Shown here one piece after another: positions 50,104 through 59,459 of a stretch of 64,000 nucleotides of DNA (positions are counted from its first letter, which is position 1; every line of letters begins with the position of its first letter). Location: assembly GCA_001839685.1 (NCBI GenBank), contig MLAK01001104.1, positions 74,168-138,167 of the forward strand. Reading direction: 5' to 3'. The DNA comes from Tritrichomonas foetus. Taxonomy: Eukaryota > Parabasalia > Tritrichomonadida > Tritrichomonadidae. The notes beneath the pieces were generated by a model. That model searched no databases. It saw nothing but the letters and a program-made list of their open reading frames with translations, and was not told the DNA's origin. Both the position numbers and the translations under genes were made by a program.

Positions 50104-51303
50104 TTAGAGGACAGGAACGATCTCTTCCATTGATTCTCCATTCTCCTCACGTGGTGGGACCTTTTCCAAAATCGATCGAATTTCAGGAGTGATCTGTTGG
50201 TGATGTTGTTTCTGGAGAAGTGGCTCAAGTGCTTCTCTTTGCTCATATGTAAGTTCTTGTCCATATCTTTTAATGAAGTCAAGGAGGGCTTTTTGCCAAA
50301 TTAATGGCTGTTTTTCATCTTCACCCAAAAATGAAAGGAAATAAGATAAAATTGAGTCAATTGTACGAATAGCAAGTGCTTGGCCCTTTGAAATGAGTCT
50401 GGCCAAGAAAATTGTGCGTGTTGCTGAATTTTCAGCTTCGCAGATTTTGATGATGAATGCATTCATATGATCTCTTGGCAATTTAACTTTCGTAACAATT
50501 GCAGAAATAACTCTTGCTTCTTTCATACTCACCTGCGGCTCCATTGAAAGTGGAATCAACATTCCGTTAATGAAGCATGGCGGACGACGGGCAGCAGCCA
50601 TCAGGGCATTCCAGATCTGCTTGGGAAGCTTCTTCGATCGCTCAAGAAGCTCCTGAATGTAGTCGAGTAAGAAATGTCGAATATATGTTGTCAATCTTTT
50701 GTCTGAAGCAGATTGTGCAAAAAGTAACGTAACAGCCTGAACAGCATTTAGTGACCAGTTCATTGGATTTGAAAGTTCGAGTAAATCTTCCCAATCTGGG
50801 ATTTTCTGTGATGCAACAACATTCACAGCTTTTGGTAATTTTCCACTTTTGTATATTTTGAGAACAGATCCGAGCTGCGTATATACTTCCCTCACTTTTG
50901 GATCAACTTGGTGACGAGTTTTGGCTAATTCGTGATCGAAATGGCGGGCCATGTGAGAAATTGAGCCTTTGAATAATTCGAAAAGATTCCTACTTTCTTC
51001 GTCGTTCGTTTCAAGCTCGAATTCGATTTCTCCGTCTTCGACATCTTCATCATCTGATGGAACATTAATTTCAATGTTTTCATTTAATCCTTTTTCTGCT
51101 GCTTCTTCTTCAACAATCTGATTAACTGCGGACCGTAGAATTTTTTCTGTCATATCTGCGCCTAAACGAGGGTCTTCGACTTCCTTCTTTTTCTGACGTG
51201 ACGCTTTTGGCGCAACAAGGTTTGACCTCGATTCAATTTCTTCTTCGGCGAGTGACTGACCGTGTGCGGGGGCTTTGTCAAGATGGATTTTCTTAGTACT
51301 CAT
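50104..51303 (-). CDS. Bystin / Enp1-like ribosome biogenesis factor
   Basis: The 399-residue protein is similar to bystin over the whole C-terminal two thirds. It has YKSGKLPKAVNVVASQKIPDW (bystin 'YRSGKLPKAFKIIP...W'), NPMNWSLNAVQAVTLLFAQ, LLDYIQE, ALMAAARRPPCFINGMLIPL (family '[20 protein letters not shown]'), and SMKEARVISAIVTKVKLP (family 'TLREAIIVGSIITKCSIP'). Further matches are NSATRTIFLARLISKGQALAIR and a DALV-like SILSYFLSFLG. The N-terminal third is acidic and disordered. Bystin is a nuclear/pre-40S assembly factor needed for 18S rRNA maturation. Length is a little shorter than in animals (about 437) through a shorter N-terminus. Confidence 0.93.
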   Translation of the reverse strand: MSTKKIHLDKAPAHGQSLAEEEIESRSNLVAPKASRQKKKEVEDPRLGADMTEKILRSAVNQIVEEEAAEKGLNENIEINVPSDDEDVEDGEIEFELETNDEESRNLFELFKGSISHMARHFDHELAKTRHQVDPKVREVYTQLGSVLKIYKSGKLPKAVNVVASQKIPDWEDLLELSNPMNWSLNAVQAVTLLFAQSASDKRLTTYIRHFLLDYIQELLERSKKLPKQIWNALMAAARRPPCFINGMLIPLSMEPQVSMKEARVISAIVTKVKLPRDHMNAFIIKICEAENSATRTIFLARLISKGQALAIRTIDSILSYFLSFLGEDEKQPLIWQKALLDFIKRYGQELTYEQREALEPLLQKQHHQQITPEIRSILEKVPPREENGESMEEIVPVL

Positions 51304-51779
51304 TGTCGGAATTGGGCTTTATAGAATTTGAAATCAAATCAAAAGCGAGATTTTAGTCGACCACGATTCGTCCAACATTTCATTGAATAGTTTACAAAAT
51401 CTGAGCACGTTTATTTTATTCAAAAAAATTAATGTGATTCTTGCCTGAAAAAAAACAGTGTACTTTTTCTGTATTTATATGGTCTATCATTCAGATGATA
51501 AATAATCAAATAATTAAAAAATGAAATTTATTTTTGATTGAATTGATTGAAATCGCGTGAACGATTCAATTCTCTTCACGAGTAGAAAAATAGTTGTAGT
51601 ACTGAAGAATCAACAAAATATATTCAATTCTATCAAAATTTCATCATGATGAAGCATTGAAAGAGATACCACTTTTAATGAATATTTTTAATATAAAATA
51701 AATAGAAATATAGAACACATTTTATTTTATTGCAAACAAATATATTAAAAATTAAAATACAACATGAAATACAAAAATT
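51304..51779. other. AT-rich intergenic region
   Basis: Spacer between two minus-strand genes; nothing recognised. Confidence 0.6.
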
Positions 51780-54464
51780 CTATTCAATTCGCTCATAAAA
51801 CAGCAAATAAGCAGCTTCATTGTGTGCTGCACTTTGATTTGTTGGCTTACAAGATGAATCGTTAAACAAGTACCAAGATTTCTTTTCATCCACAAAGGCA
51901 TGGGCTGTATAGTGTCCACCAGCCATTGTTCCGTAATGCTCGCATACAGCATACAATTTATACTTCATTTTTTCAGTGTTACATGGTCCATGAACAAAAG
52001 AAGAAAAATCTACTTCATTTGGAAAATCAACTTTTCCTTCATGTTTTCGAAAAGTGTTATAATATTGAGTGAATCTCTTAAAGTGGAAAATTAAACATTT
52101 AGGAAGACTCCAAATTGTCGTTTTTTTATCTGCACACACAAAATCTTTACAATTTGGACAATACCACTTATTCTTTTCATCTAAAACCATTCCAAGGGAG
52201 AACTGCTTTAAGCAATTATCAAGGGTAGGTGCTACAACATCGCCATTTTGTGGTGTTACATTTTTAATTGGACGTTTAATATGTCCCCAATTAAAACCAC
52301 AATTATCATTCATAAAATCGGGATTCAAAAAGATTTTTAGTGACTTTGTAAGTATAAAAGGAATAGTTTTTAATTTTTGTAGAATAGATGATCGATCAAA
52401 CATAGTTGTAGTTACTTCAACCATTAATTTCTTTTGTGGAAAAGGAAATTGTTCAATTGATGAGACAAAATTAATAACTTCTGGAGAAATTTGTGAAGGA
52501 TTTCTATCAGTTGTGTCCCAAAGATATTTTAATCGCTCAATACAAGCATTCTCAATATCTTCTTGAGAAGGATATTGTTTTGGCATTGGAACCAACAAAA
52601 GGTCATCTATAGTTTGACTGTAATCATATAAAAAAGTAAGTTTTCCTTTAGTTTTTACATTAATTGAAGCAACCGTATATAACTTTTCAGTATCGGGAAT
52701 TTCAAAAACAATGAAATCAGCAAAAGACCTTGGTGATGGTGGTGAATTAAGCCATTCAATAGTCCCAGAGCTTCTTGTACGAAGTGCAAAAGCAATTTCA
52801 AACTCTCTTTGAAGTTCAGCCGTCAAATTCCTTTTAAATGATACTGCATTCAATCCAAATGACATCGGAAGCGACATTTTTATCTTTGGTTGGCATGGAT
52901 CATATGGAACAAAGATGAATTCAGGCGATAAGCATGTTGGTCCAGGAATTGGAAGAGATAATGTTACAAATGGTTCAAAAATTACACTTTTATTATGACA
53001 CTGTGGACAAACAAGCTGTGAACGAAGAGAACCATGAAAAAGATCAACAATTATTGAATCATTGATCTTTTTGTATTGTTCCCATGCCATTTCAGCAGTT
53101 TCCATATCATTTGAACCATCGCCGTGAATTTCTTTTAATTCGGGTTTTGTTTTAACTCTATTTAAATCTTCATGAAGCAAATCTAAGAAGAAAATAAGGA
53201 GTTCATGGGCATCTTGTTGTGAAAAGCCAGCAAAATGTGGCGCATGGCGTGATAAAACGAATAAAAGCTCTTTTGGTGCAGTTAATCCAGTTTTTTGTGT
53301 CCAAATTTCATTCACTAGTGAAGCAAAGGCGTTAACAAGTTGGCATTTAGTGCCTAATGGATTATTTGGCGCTAAATCTTGTTTGAATTTCCCTGATTTA
53401 ATGTAATTGACTAAATAAGGGCAATGAAGGAGGCATTGAAGAACCGAATTAAAAAAACAAGTGTTTCCTAGATTAACAAGTCCACAGATTCCAGGAGTTG
53501 AGGAAGGTGAGGAAAAATATGGACTTCCATTGAAAAAAATATTTGAGCTCGGTTCACTTTGTTGGTTTTGTTGAGTAAAGCTTTGAATTTGGTTTCGGGA
53601 TGACGAATTACTTTGATACGAATTTTGATAAGTTGAGTTCTGATTATTTTGAAATGAATTTTGAGTGGATGATTGAAAAGATTTTTGAGGAGATGAATGA
53701 TGAGTAATTTGACCCTGATTTTGACCTTGTCCAGTTGCTCGTTGTTGAGGAATTTGCCTAGTTGGCGAATTTGTTCTTTGAGTAGATCCTCTTATTGGAG
53801 ATGAGTTTCCTTTTATTGGTGTACTTCTATTTGACCTTGATCGACGGGAATAAATATCAAAATCTTTTTCTTCATCATCATTAATTTGATCGAGCAGTAA
53901 CGTTTGCCCATCTTTCAGAAAAAGTTGAGAAATGACTTTATTTTCATCAAAAGCCACATCTTTTTTACCATTCCAAATGTCATGCAATTTATATGCATCA
54001 TAAGAAATTTGATAATTTTTGCATGCCATTCTTTTCAAATCGCCAATTGTTTTATATTTTGAAATTTGAAATGATTTTTTATTGTGATTGAATAGAATAA
54101 TTATTGTCGTCAATCGAGTCACCGGAACGTGCTGTTTTCTGACTGGATCGTATTCGACTTGAACTGGGATTTCTGGGCCGCCTCCGTACCACGATTGGAG
54201 TTTGTTCCATATTGCGTATGAAAAAATTTCGTAATCAAATGACTCAACGAGAGCTTTTTTGAGAACTCCATTTTGAAGGAGTGATTTATTATCAATTGGC
54301 GTCACGTTTCCGATTGGTGGTTTGTTATCAAATCCGACTGCCGATTTCCATTTATTCAGCCAAGACATAGAAACGATATATGCTTTCTCCCCTTCATTGA
54401 AAGTGTTCTCACGCATAAGCCGCTTCATAATTGACGCCTGATCACTGCGGGAAGGTAAAGACAT
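51780..54464 (-). CDS. Ubiquitin-specific protease with DUSP and UBL domains (C19)
   Basis: The 894-residue protein has an N-terminal DUSP domain (about 10-120; KAYIVSMSWLNKWKSAVGF). A ubiquitin-like domain follows (about 125-200), then a Gln/Asn/Ser-rich linker (about 205-325) and a complete USP domain (about 330-894). The Cys box is GLVNLGNTCFFNSVLQCLL with Cys near 334. The His box is AGGHYTAHAFVD with His near 848, followed by SWYLFNDSS with the third-site Asp. Two Cys pairs (CPQC near 490, CPNC near 770) form the zinc-binding fingers. A roughly 200-residue insert within the catalytic domain gives the layout of USP4/11/15. All catalytic residues are present, unlike the USP-like protein at 32483. 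It removes ubiquitin from proteins; the target is unknown. Confidence 0.95.
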   Translation of the reverse strand: MSLPSRSDQASIMKRLMRENTFNEGEKAYIVSMSWLNKWKSAVGFDNKPPIGNVTPIDNKSLLQNGVLKKALVESFDYEIFSYAIWNKLQSWYGGGPEIPVQVEYDPVRKQHVPVTRLTTIIILFNHNKKSFQISKYKTIGDLKRMACKNYQISYDAYKLHDIWNGKKDVAFDENKVISQLFLKDGQTLLLDQINDDEEKDFDIYSRRSRSNRSTPIKGNSSPIRGSTQRTNSPTRQIPQQRATGQGQNQGQITHHSSPQKSFQSSTQNSFQNNQNSTYQNSYQSNSSSRNQIQSFTQQNQQSEPSSNIFFNGSPYFSSPSSTPGICGLVNLGNTCFFNSVLQCLLHCPYLVNYIKSGKFKQDLAPNNPLGTKCQLVNAFASLVNEIWTQKTGLTAPKELLFVLSRHAPHFAGFSQQDAHELLIFFLDLLHEDLNRVKTKPELKEIHGDGSNDMETAEMAWEQYKKINDSIIVDLFHGSLRSQLVCPQCHNKSVIFEPFVTLSLPIPGPTCLSPEFIFVPYDPCQPKIKMSLPMSFGLNAVSFKRNLTAELQREFEIAFALRTRSSGTIEWLNSPPSPRSFADFIVFEIPDTEKLYTVASINVKTKGKLTFLYDYSQTIDDLLLVPMPKQYPSQEDIENACIERLKYLWDTTDRNPSQISPEVINFVSSIEQFPFPQKKLMVEVTTTMFDRSSILQKLKTIPFILTKSLKIFLNPDFMNDNCGFNWGHIKRPIKNVTPQNGDVVAPTLDNCLKQFSLGMVLDEKNKWYCPNCKDFVCADKKTTIWSLPKCLIFHFKRFTQYYNTFRKHEGKVDFPNEVDFSSFVHGPCNTEKMKYKLYAVCEHYGTMAGGHYTAHAFVDEKKSWYLFNDSSCKPTNQSAAHNEAAYLLFYERIE

Positions 54465-55628
54465 ATTTCAGAAAGGTCTTAAAATTAATATAGAAAAAGT
54501 AGAAGGTCAGTATAGAAAAGGTATCATTACTTATTCAGTTTACTCTGAAAAAAAAAAACTGGAAACTATTGAAAATAATTGTGATATCAAATCATCAATG
54601 GTCAATCGCTCATTATTCAAAATTGAATTTTTTATAAACTCTGACAGAAATAGATTCTTTCTATTACTTGGTTAAAAACTCTTATTTTCTAAATAAAACT
54701 AGAATTTCTTGTAAAATAATGAAATTTATTTGCTTTTGTTTTGGCATTTTAGACTTAAAGCTCGAATTAAAACAGATAATCTGCAAAAGAATTATGAAAA
54801 TTTTGAAAACAGAGACGATAGAAAATAATTCAAATTCAGATATCTTAATCCATTATAACCAATGGCAGGAATACTAGAGAAATATTACCATGGAGTATTA
54901 GGAAGGATATTCCTTGAAATTTCAATGTTTGAGTTATAAAAATAAGTGAAGATTGTAATAAAATGCAATTAAATTGAATAAAAAAGAAAGAAAGAAGGAG
55001 AAAAACCTTTTAATTGATTTTAGTGTGTCGCTCCAATAATGCTAGTATCTTTGAATCATCATATATTTTGGATATCATTAATTGTAAAAAAAAAAATTAT
55101 AACACAATAAAAAAAATAAATATTATATGAAAACCAAAGCAGTCTAATTCATTCTTGAAAATGAACGTTGATTGAATTATTGGAAAGAAAAATCTTTAAG
55201 GATGTAGTCCCATGCCGTTAACTATTAAAAAAATTGAATATGTGATGATGATGATTTTTCAGATGGGTATTGAAATATTTGAGATATCTCAGAATTATTT
55301 TGAAACAAACATGCACAAAAAGTGAATAATTTTTTCTGATGAAATCACAAAAAGCTGTCAGTCGCCCTCAAAAAGTAATAGATCTCCCTTAAAAAGTATT
55401 TTTAAGATTTCAATATAATAACCTCTGTAAACATCTGAAAAAAACAGAGACTATTCAAAAAGTCATTTTTTTAGAATCAGATTTTCCGTAAGCTTCTTAA
55501 GACCCAATCCAAAATGAAGAAACATGGATTTATCATTTAAAGATAACATTTAGATGGTCATTTAAAATCGTTTGTGCGATGACTAAATCCAAATGAAGCA
55601 GAAAAAAAAATTATGATTAGTCATTACC
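54465..55628. other. AT-rich intergenic region
   Basis: About 1.16 kb with no credible gene. It begins the pseudogene-rich stretch that extends to 59.4 kb. Confidence 0.5.
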
Positions 55629-56100
55629 ATGTCTACTAATATCATTGAAAAATATTATCAAAACTCAATCGCCATCCCCCAAAGATTCTCGGCAACTGAA
55701 ACTCATCTTCCAATTGGTGATATTGATTTCGTCATTCTAAATTTACCAAAAGATACTGATATTTCTAATATTTTAAGAACATTAACAAAACTCTTTTTAA
55801 AAATCAAAAATGATTTCTAATTATAAAATAATTGATCATGCAAATGTTCCAATAATTAATTTGTTAGAACGACCCTTTGGATTCAGTATTGATATATGTG
55901 CTTTGAATAATCATCGTGCAATGAATATTTCTCGTGTCTGAAAAAGTTTTAACTTATTCTCCACTTTTAAAGCCAATTTAAATGTTTATGAAACTTTTCA
56001 TATATATAAAATCGATGATCTTTCAAATGGTGGTTTTGGTTCAAATCTTTTAATGAATTTTGTTTTATTTGTTTTCAATCACGTTATGATTTATTAGCCA
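55629..56100 (+). pseudogene. Remnant of a TRF4-type non-canonical poly(A) polymerase
   Basis: The first frame (ATG at 55629) contains FSATETHLPIGDIDFVIL, matching the nucleotidyltransferase signature 'GSxxTxLxLPxSDIDxVI' with both Asp. It stops at 55820. The sequence continues in another frame with VPIINLLERPFGFSIDICAL (family 'VPIIK......DIS.N'), hits a TGA, then shows NGGFGSNLLMNF (family 'GGLSSYSL..M'). Enzymes of this type add short A tails to RNAs for nuclear-exosome decay. One frameshift and one stop within 470 bases, and no C-terminal part, show that the copy is dead. Confidence 0.6.
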
Positions 56101-57354
56101 ATAAAGTTTGTTTCTTTAGAGAATGTGACAAATTATAGGAAATAACCAATTTGAAATTTTAAATCCGATTACATGAAAACTCCAGGTTTTACGAAACTTT
56201 TTCACAAATCTATATTCTGAAGAAAGAACAAATACAAAAAAGGGAATAACAAATACAAGAGAAGGAATGAATAAAAACAAAAAAGTAGAGAAAAATAAAC
56301 AAGATAATAGCGGAAGAGATAGATAATCTAAGCATTTTCTCTTGCTAGAATTCTAAATACATTCGCAGATTTTTTTCGAGATTGATACTCAATGTCGTGA
56401 AAAGTAAACCAATTTAATTCACTTACGTGGCATTTAATTGATGATGTGAAATTTTTTATGTCGTAAAATTCCGAAAGATTCCAAAGGAAAAGTCATACTC
56501 ACCCCAGAATTGAAATAATTTTCTAGAATTATAATCCATATTTCAAATATTAAAACATACTTTTGGAATTTAATGAGCTTAATAAATAGTACTCAGCATT
56601 TGTGTATTTACGGTTTTGATTAACACAAGAATTAGTTCAAGCTATGTGGAAAACAAAATGTATCCAATCCTTAGATTTTATCTGGTCATAAAATCATTAT
56701 GCTTTAACACTCTGAGTATCGGAATAATCTTCGAATTAATCGGGCCGTTCTGCAATAATATGATAGAGACAAAAAAGATTGAATCATTGATATAAGTGAA
56801 TTGCCAAATGCTAGTTATCAACAAGAAGGTAATATATTGTTTATTGATCAAATTATACAAAATATTATTATTGTTTTTGTACTTGCATTATATTGCATGG
56901 TTTGTAACAATCCAGCACTTAGAAATGATGTAGGAAAACTTTTTGATTTCAATCATGGAAGATAAAGCAAACTAATTGGTTATAAGATGTTTGAGAATCA
57001 GTTCGTTCAGCTTCATTAAAGAATCATTGAAAACGANGATACCAATTGAATGATTCAATCTAACTCTTTTAATTCTTGAAAAACACATCATCTGAACTCA
57101 GTTCTGAAATTACTCATTTCTGAGTGAAACCGCAGAAAATGAAAACTTTCAATTAAGACTTGCAAATATATATTGTGAAATTCAAACAGAACATTTAACA
57201 TTTGAAGAAAAAGTCAAATAATAATGGACGTATAAGTTAAGGATAAAATGGTGATGCTTTGCTACGTTCCGTCGAATTCAACAATGATTCCGTGAAGGCA
57301 AAGATAATGAAGTTAGTAATGAATACGATAAATTAACAAGTGAAAATGAATCAG
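56101..57354. other. Degenerate region between two pseudogenes
   Basis: Coding-like fragments in several frames occur near 56830-56970 but none matches a family I know. A single N stands at 57037. No intact gene. Confidence 0.4.
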
Positions 57355-58340
57355 GCGGATGATATGGTAAATATGTTTTTTTTGGTGTAATAAAATTTCC
57401 ATTAGAAGATATCATAAACAAAGTAAATAACAAATTATGTTCTATATTGAGGTCTTGATCGAGCAATTTCAATTGTTCAATTTGATTATCAAGGTTCAAC
57501 ATTAATTCTTCTATTCGAGAATATTTCATATCTTATCCAGATAATGTTATGTCTTTGTTGGCCATTTTCTTGGGGTTGGTCATCTGGTGCTGTTCTTTGG
57601 ATTTTTCAGAATTTATTTGATTACTATTTATATACTAATGATGAAAAAATATTGAAAGAACTAATTTATACAATGATAAAAGAATGTGCTGTCTTCAATG
57701 ATCAGATTAGTTGATGATAAAACAGGAAAATTAGTTTCTTCGCCAACTTCTTCACATGAACATGGACCTCAAACGAATGAAAATGTTTACGAACAAGATT
57801 GAATTTAGCAACATAATATATCATATTCCAATTAAATCTGCACGATATTTAAATGTTGATTCCGATTTAATTTCGAAATGGTCTGAAAGAGTTGAACGTT
57901 TTAATCCTGTCGAAATTGGTGAACTAGGACAAATTAAAGAAATAATATCATGAAACAACTCTTAGAAATCAAATCATCATCAAATGACACATTTCTTAGG
58001 GTTTTATCCAGGTGATTTAATTAAAGTTGATACTAAAGAATGGATTACTACTGCAATTATTTCATTAAAAGACAGAGGTGATTTAATTAAAGTTGATGGA
58101 GAATGGGTTAACGTATTAATTCATGGGTAAGAACAGGAGATGGAAATCATGAACATCAATTAATTACATCGTGATTTGATAATGGTATATGTCTTTGTTT
58201 ATGGGATACTCATCACCATTCCAGACTGATGGTAATTTTAGCGCAATTGGATATCAATCTTTTACATTCATTACTTGATATCTGGAATCAAGGTCCATTT
58301 GATGGAATTTATGTTATTGATCATTTTCTTCGTATTGAAG
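57355..58340 (+). pseudogene. Decayed glycoside hydrolase family 95 (alpha-L-fucosidase type)
   Basis: Pieces in all three frames follow the GH95 order. FFGVIKFP, LDRAISIVQFDYQG and YFISYPDNV fit the N-terminal beta domain. SGAVLWIFQNLFDYYLYTND and KILKELIYTMIKECA then LVDDKTGKLVSSPTSSHEHG fit the catalytic barrel ('GA.L.QHLWEHY.YTGD..FL.E..YP.MKEAA' and 'L..SPS.SPEN'). SARYLNVDSDLISKW, LGFYPGDLIKVDTKEW, ISLKDRGD and PFQTDGNF follow; the last is the family's 'PFQIDGNFG'. Several hundred residues between the two domains are missing. Stops and frameshifts are many. GH95 enzymes cleave fucosylated glycans; the live relative, if any, lies elsewhere. Confidence 0.65.
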
Positions 58341-58571
58341 TTGGAATTTCTTTCGTTCGAAAATTTCTATACATTCCGTAATCATATAAAATAAATTGAA
58401 TGTAGTAAAAAAATAGTCACAATTCAAAAAGTTCTCTCAATTTTTATTTTGAATGATACTATTGAAAAATATTTTGATTGCTTTTTGATCGGTGAGACTA
58501 CATCCTTAACAAATTCAATATTATTTTCCCATGCAATATGTAATGCTGCTTTCTCAATTATGAATCTAAAC
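58341..58571 (-). pseudogene. Possible ankyrin-repeat remnant
   Basis: On the minus strand about 58418-58565 read FIIEKAALHIAWENNIEFVKDVV, resembling one ankyrin unit ('TALHIAAENN..EIVKLLL'), and then end. There is no start and only one unit. The element of copy D begins at once beside it. Evidence is one motif only. Confidence 0.35.
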
Positions 58572-58688
58572 TATACCTCTGCATTACGACCAAAACTTAA
58601 GTAAGTAATTCAAATTCACCATTAGAATTGACCAAACTTTGGAGTAATGAAGATTCTTTTTCAAGTTTGGTCGTAATGCAGAGGTATA
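58572..58688 (+). mobile_element. Short inverted-repeat element (MITE-like), copy D, best preserved
   Basis: 117 bp bounded by a perfect 23-base inverted repeat. The left end begins TATACCTCTGCATTACGACC and the right end is its exact reverse complement, ending GTAATGCAGAGGTATA. If the outer TA is target-derived, the element carries a TA duplication. The interior contains the family blocks TTCAAATTCACCATTAGAATTG and GTAATGAAGATTCTTTTTCAAG. No coding capacity. Confidence 0.85.
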
Positions 58689-59459
58689 ATCAACACTTTA
58701 TGAAATATTGAATATATTTCATTAAAAGAATATTTTAAACACAATAAAATATTTACATTAACACTATGATTTTTTACTTTTCTCATTGATTTTCCATTTG
58801 ACAAGGGGGAATGTGAATCTAAAAATGATCAAATTATTTTATATACTGACCAAAACCATATATTTTGGAAATCAAATCCTTGAAGAATAAGATACTTTAT
58901 GTTAAATAATTATTATGTTTCAAGCACAATGGAATTATTAAATTTAAATCAATTTTATCTTTGTTGTTTTCAATTAACTATTCACAAATGGAATGATAAT
59001 GAAAGCGAAAATGTGTTCAAAAATGCAGTGATTTTGATCTAAAACATGTAATTAAACTTTATAAGGAAGAAAACTCTGTTTTGAAATATGAAAATTCAAT
59101 ATTATTACATTTTAATTAATAAAAAAATTTGCACAAATATCGTTGGTAAATATTTTTTAAAATGTCTATCTTCTCATGTTTTTTCTATTCACAATGACTT
59201 ATTAAATACTACTATGAAGAAATTTGTCGAAATTTGAGAATAACAAAAGTTAAGGACTATCACTACTGTCAAAGAATCGGTATGGCATCTTTTGAATTAA
59301 CTCTCAATAAAAAAGCGCTGAAGGTTTATCGTTCATGTTTGTCCATATGAATACCCACAAAGCTAACTCCAGAATTAAAAATAGATAGTTTATTAAAATC
59401 CACACTATATACCAATACATTTTATCTTCAAATATTTATATCTATATATCTATATATCA
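58689..59459. other. Degenerate AT-rich region
   Basis: Short coding-like pieces occur on the plus strand near 59200-59340 (for example QRIGMASFELTLNKKALKVY) but the frame breaks quickly. No family assigned. Confidence 0.4.
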
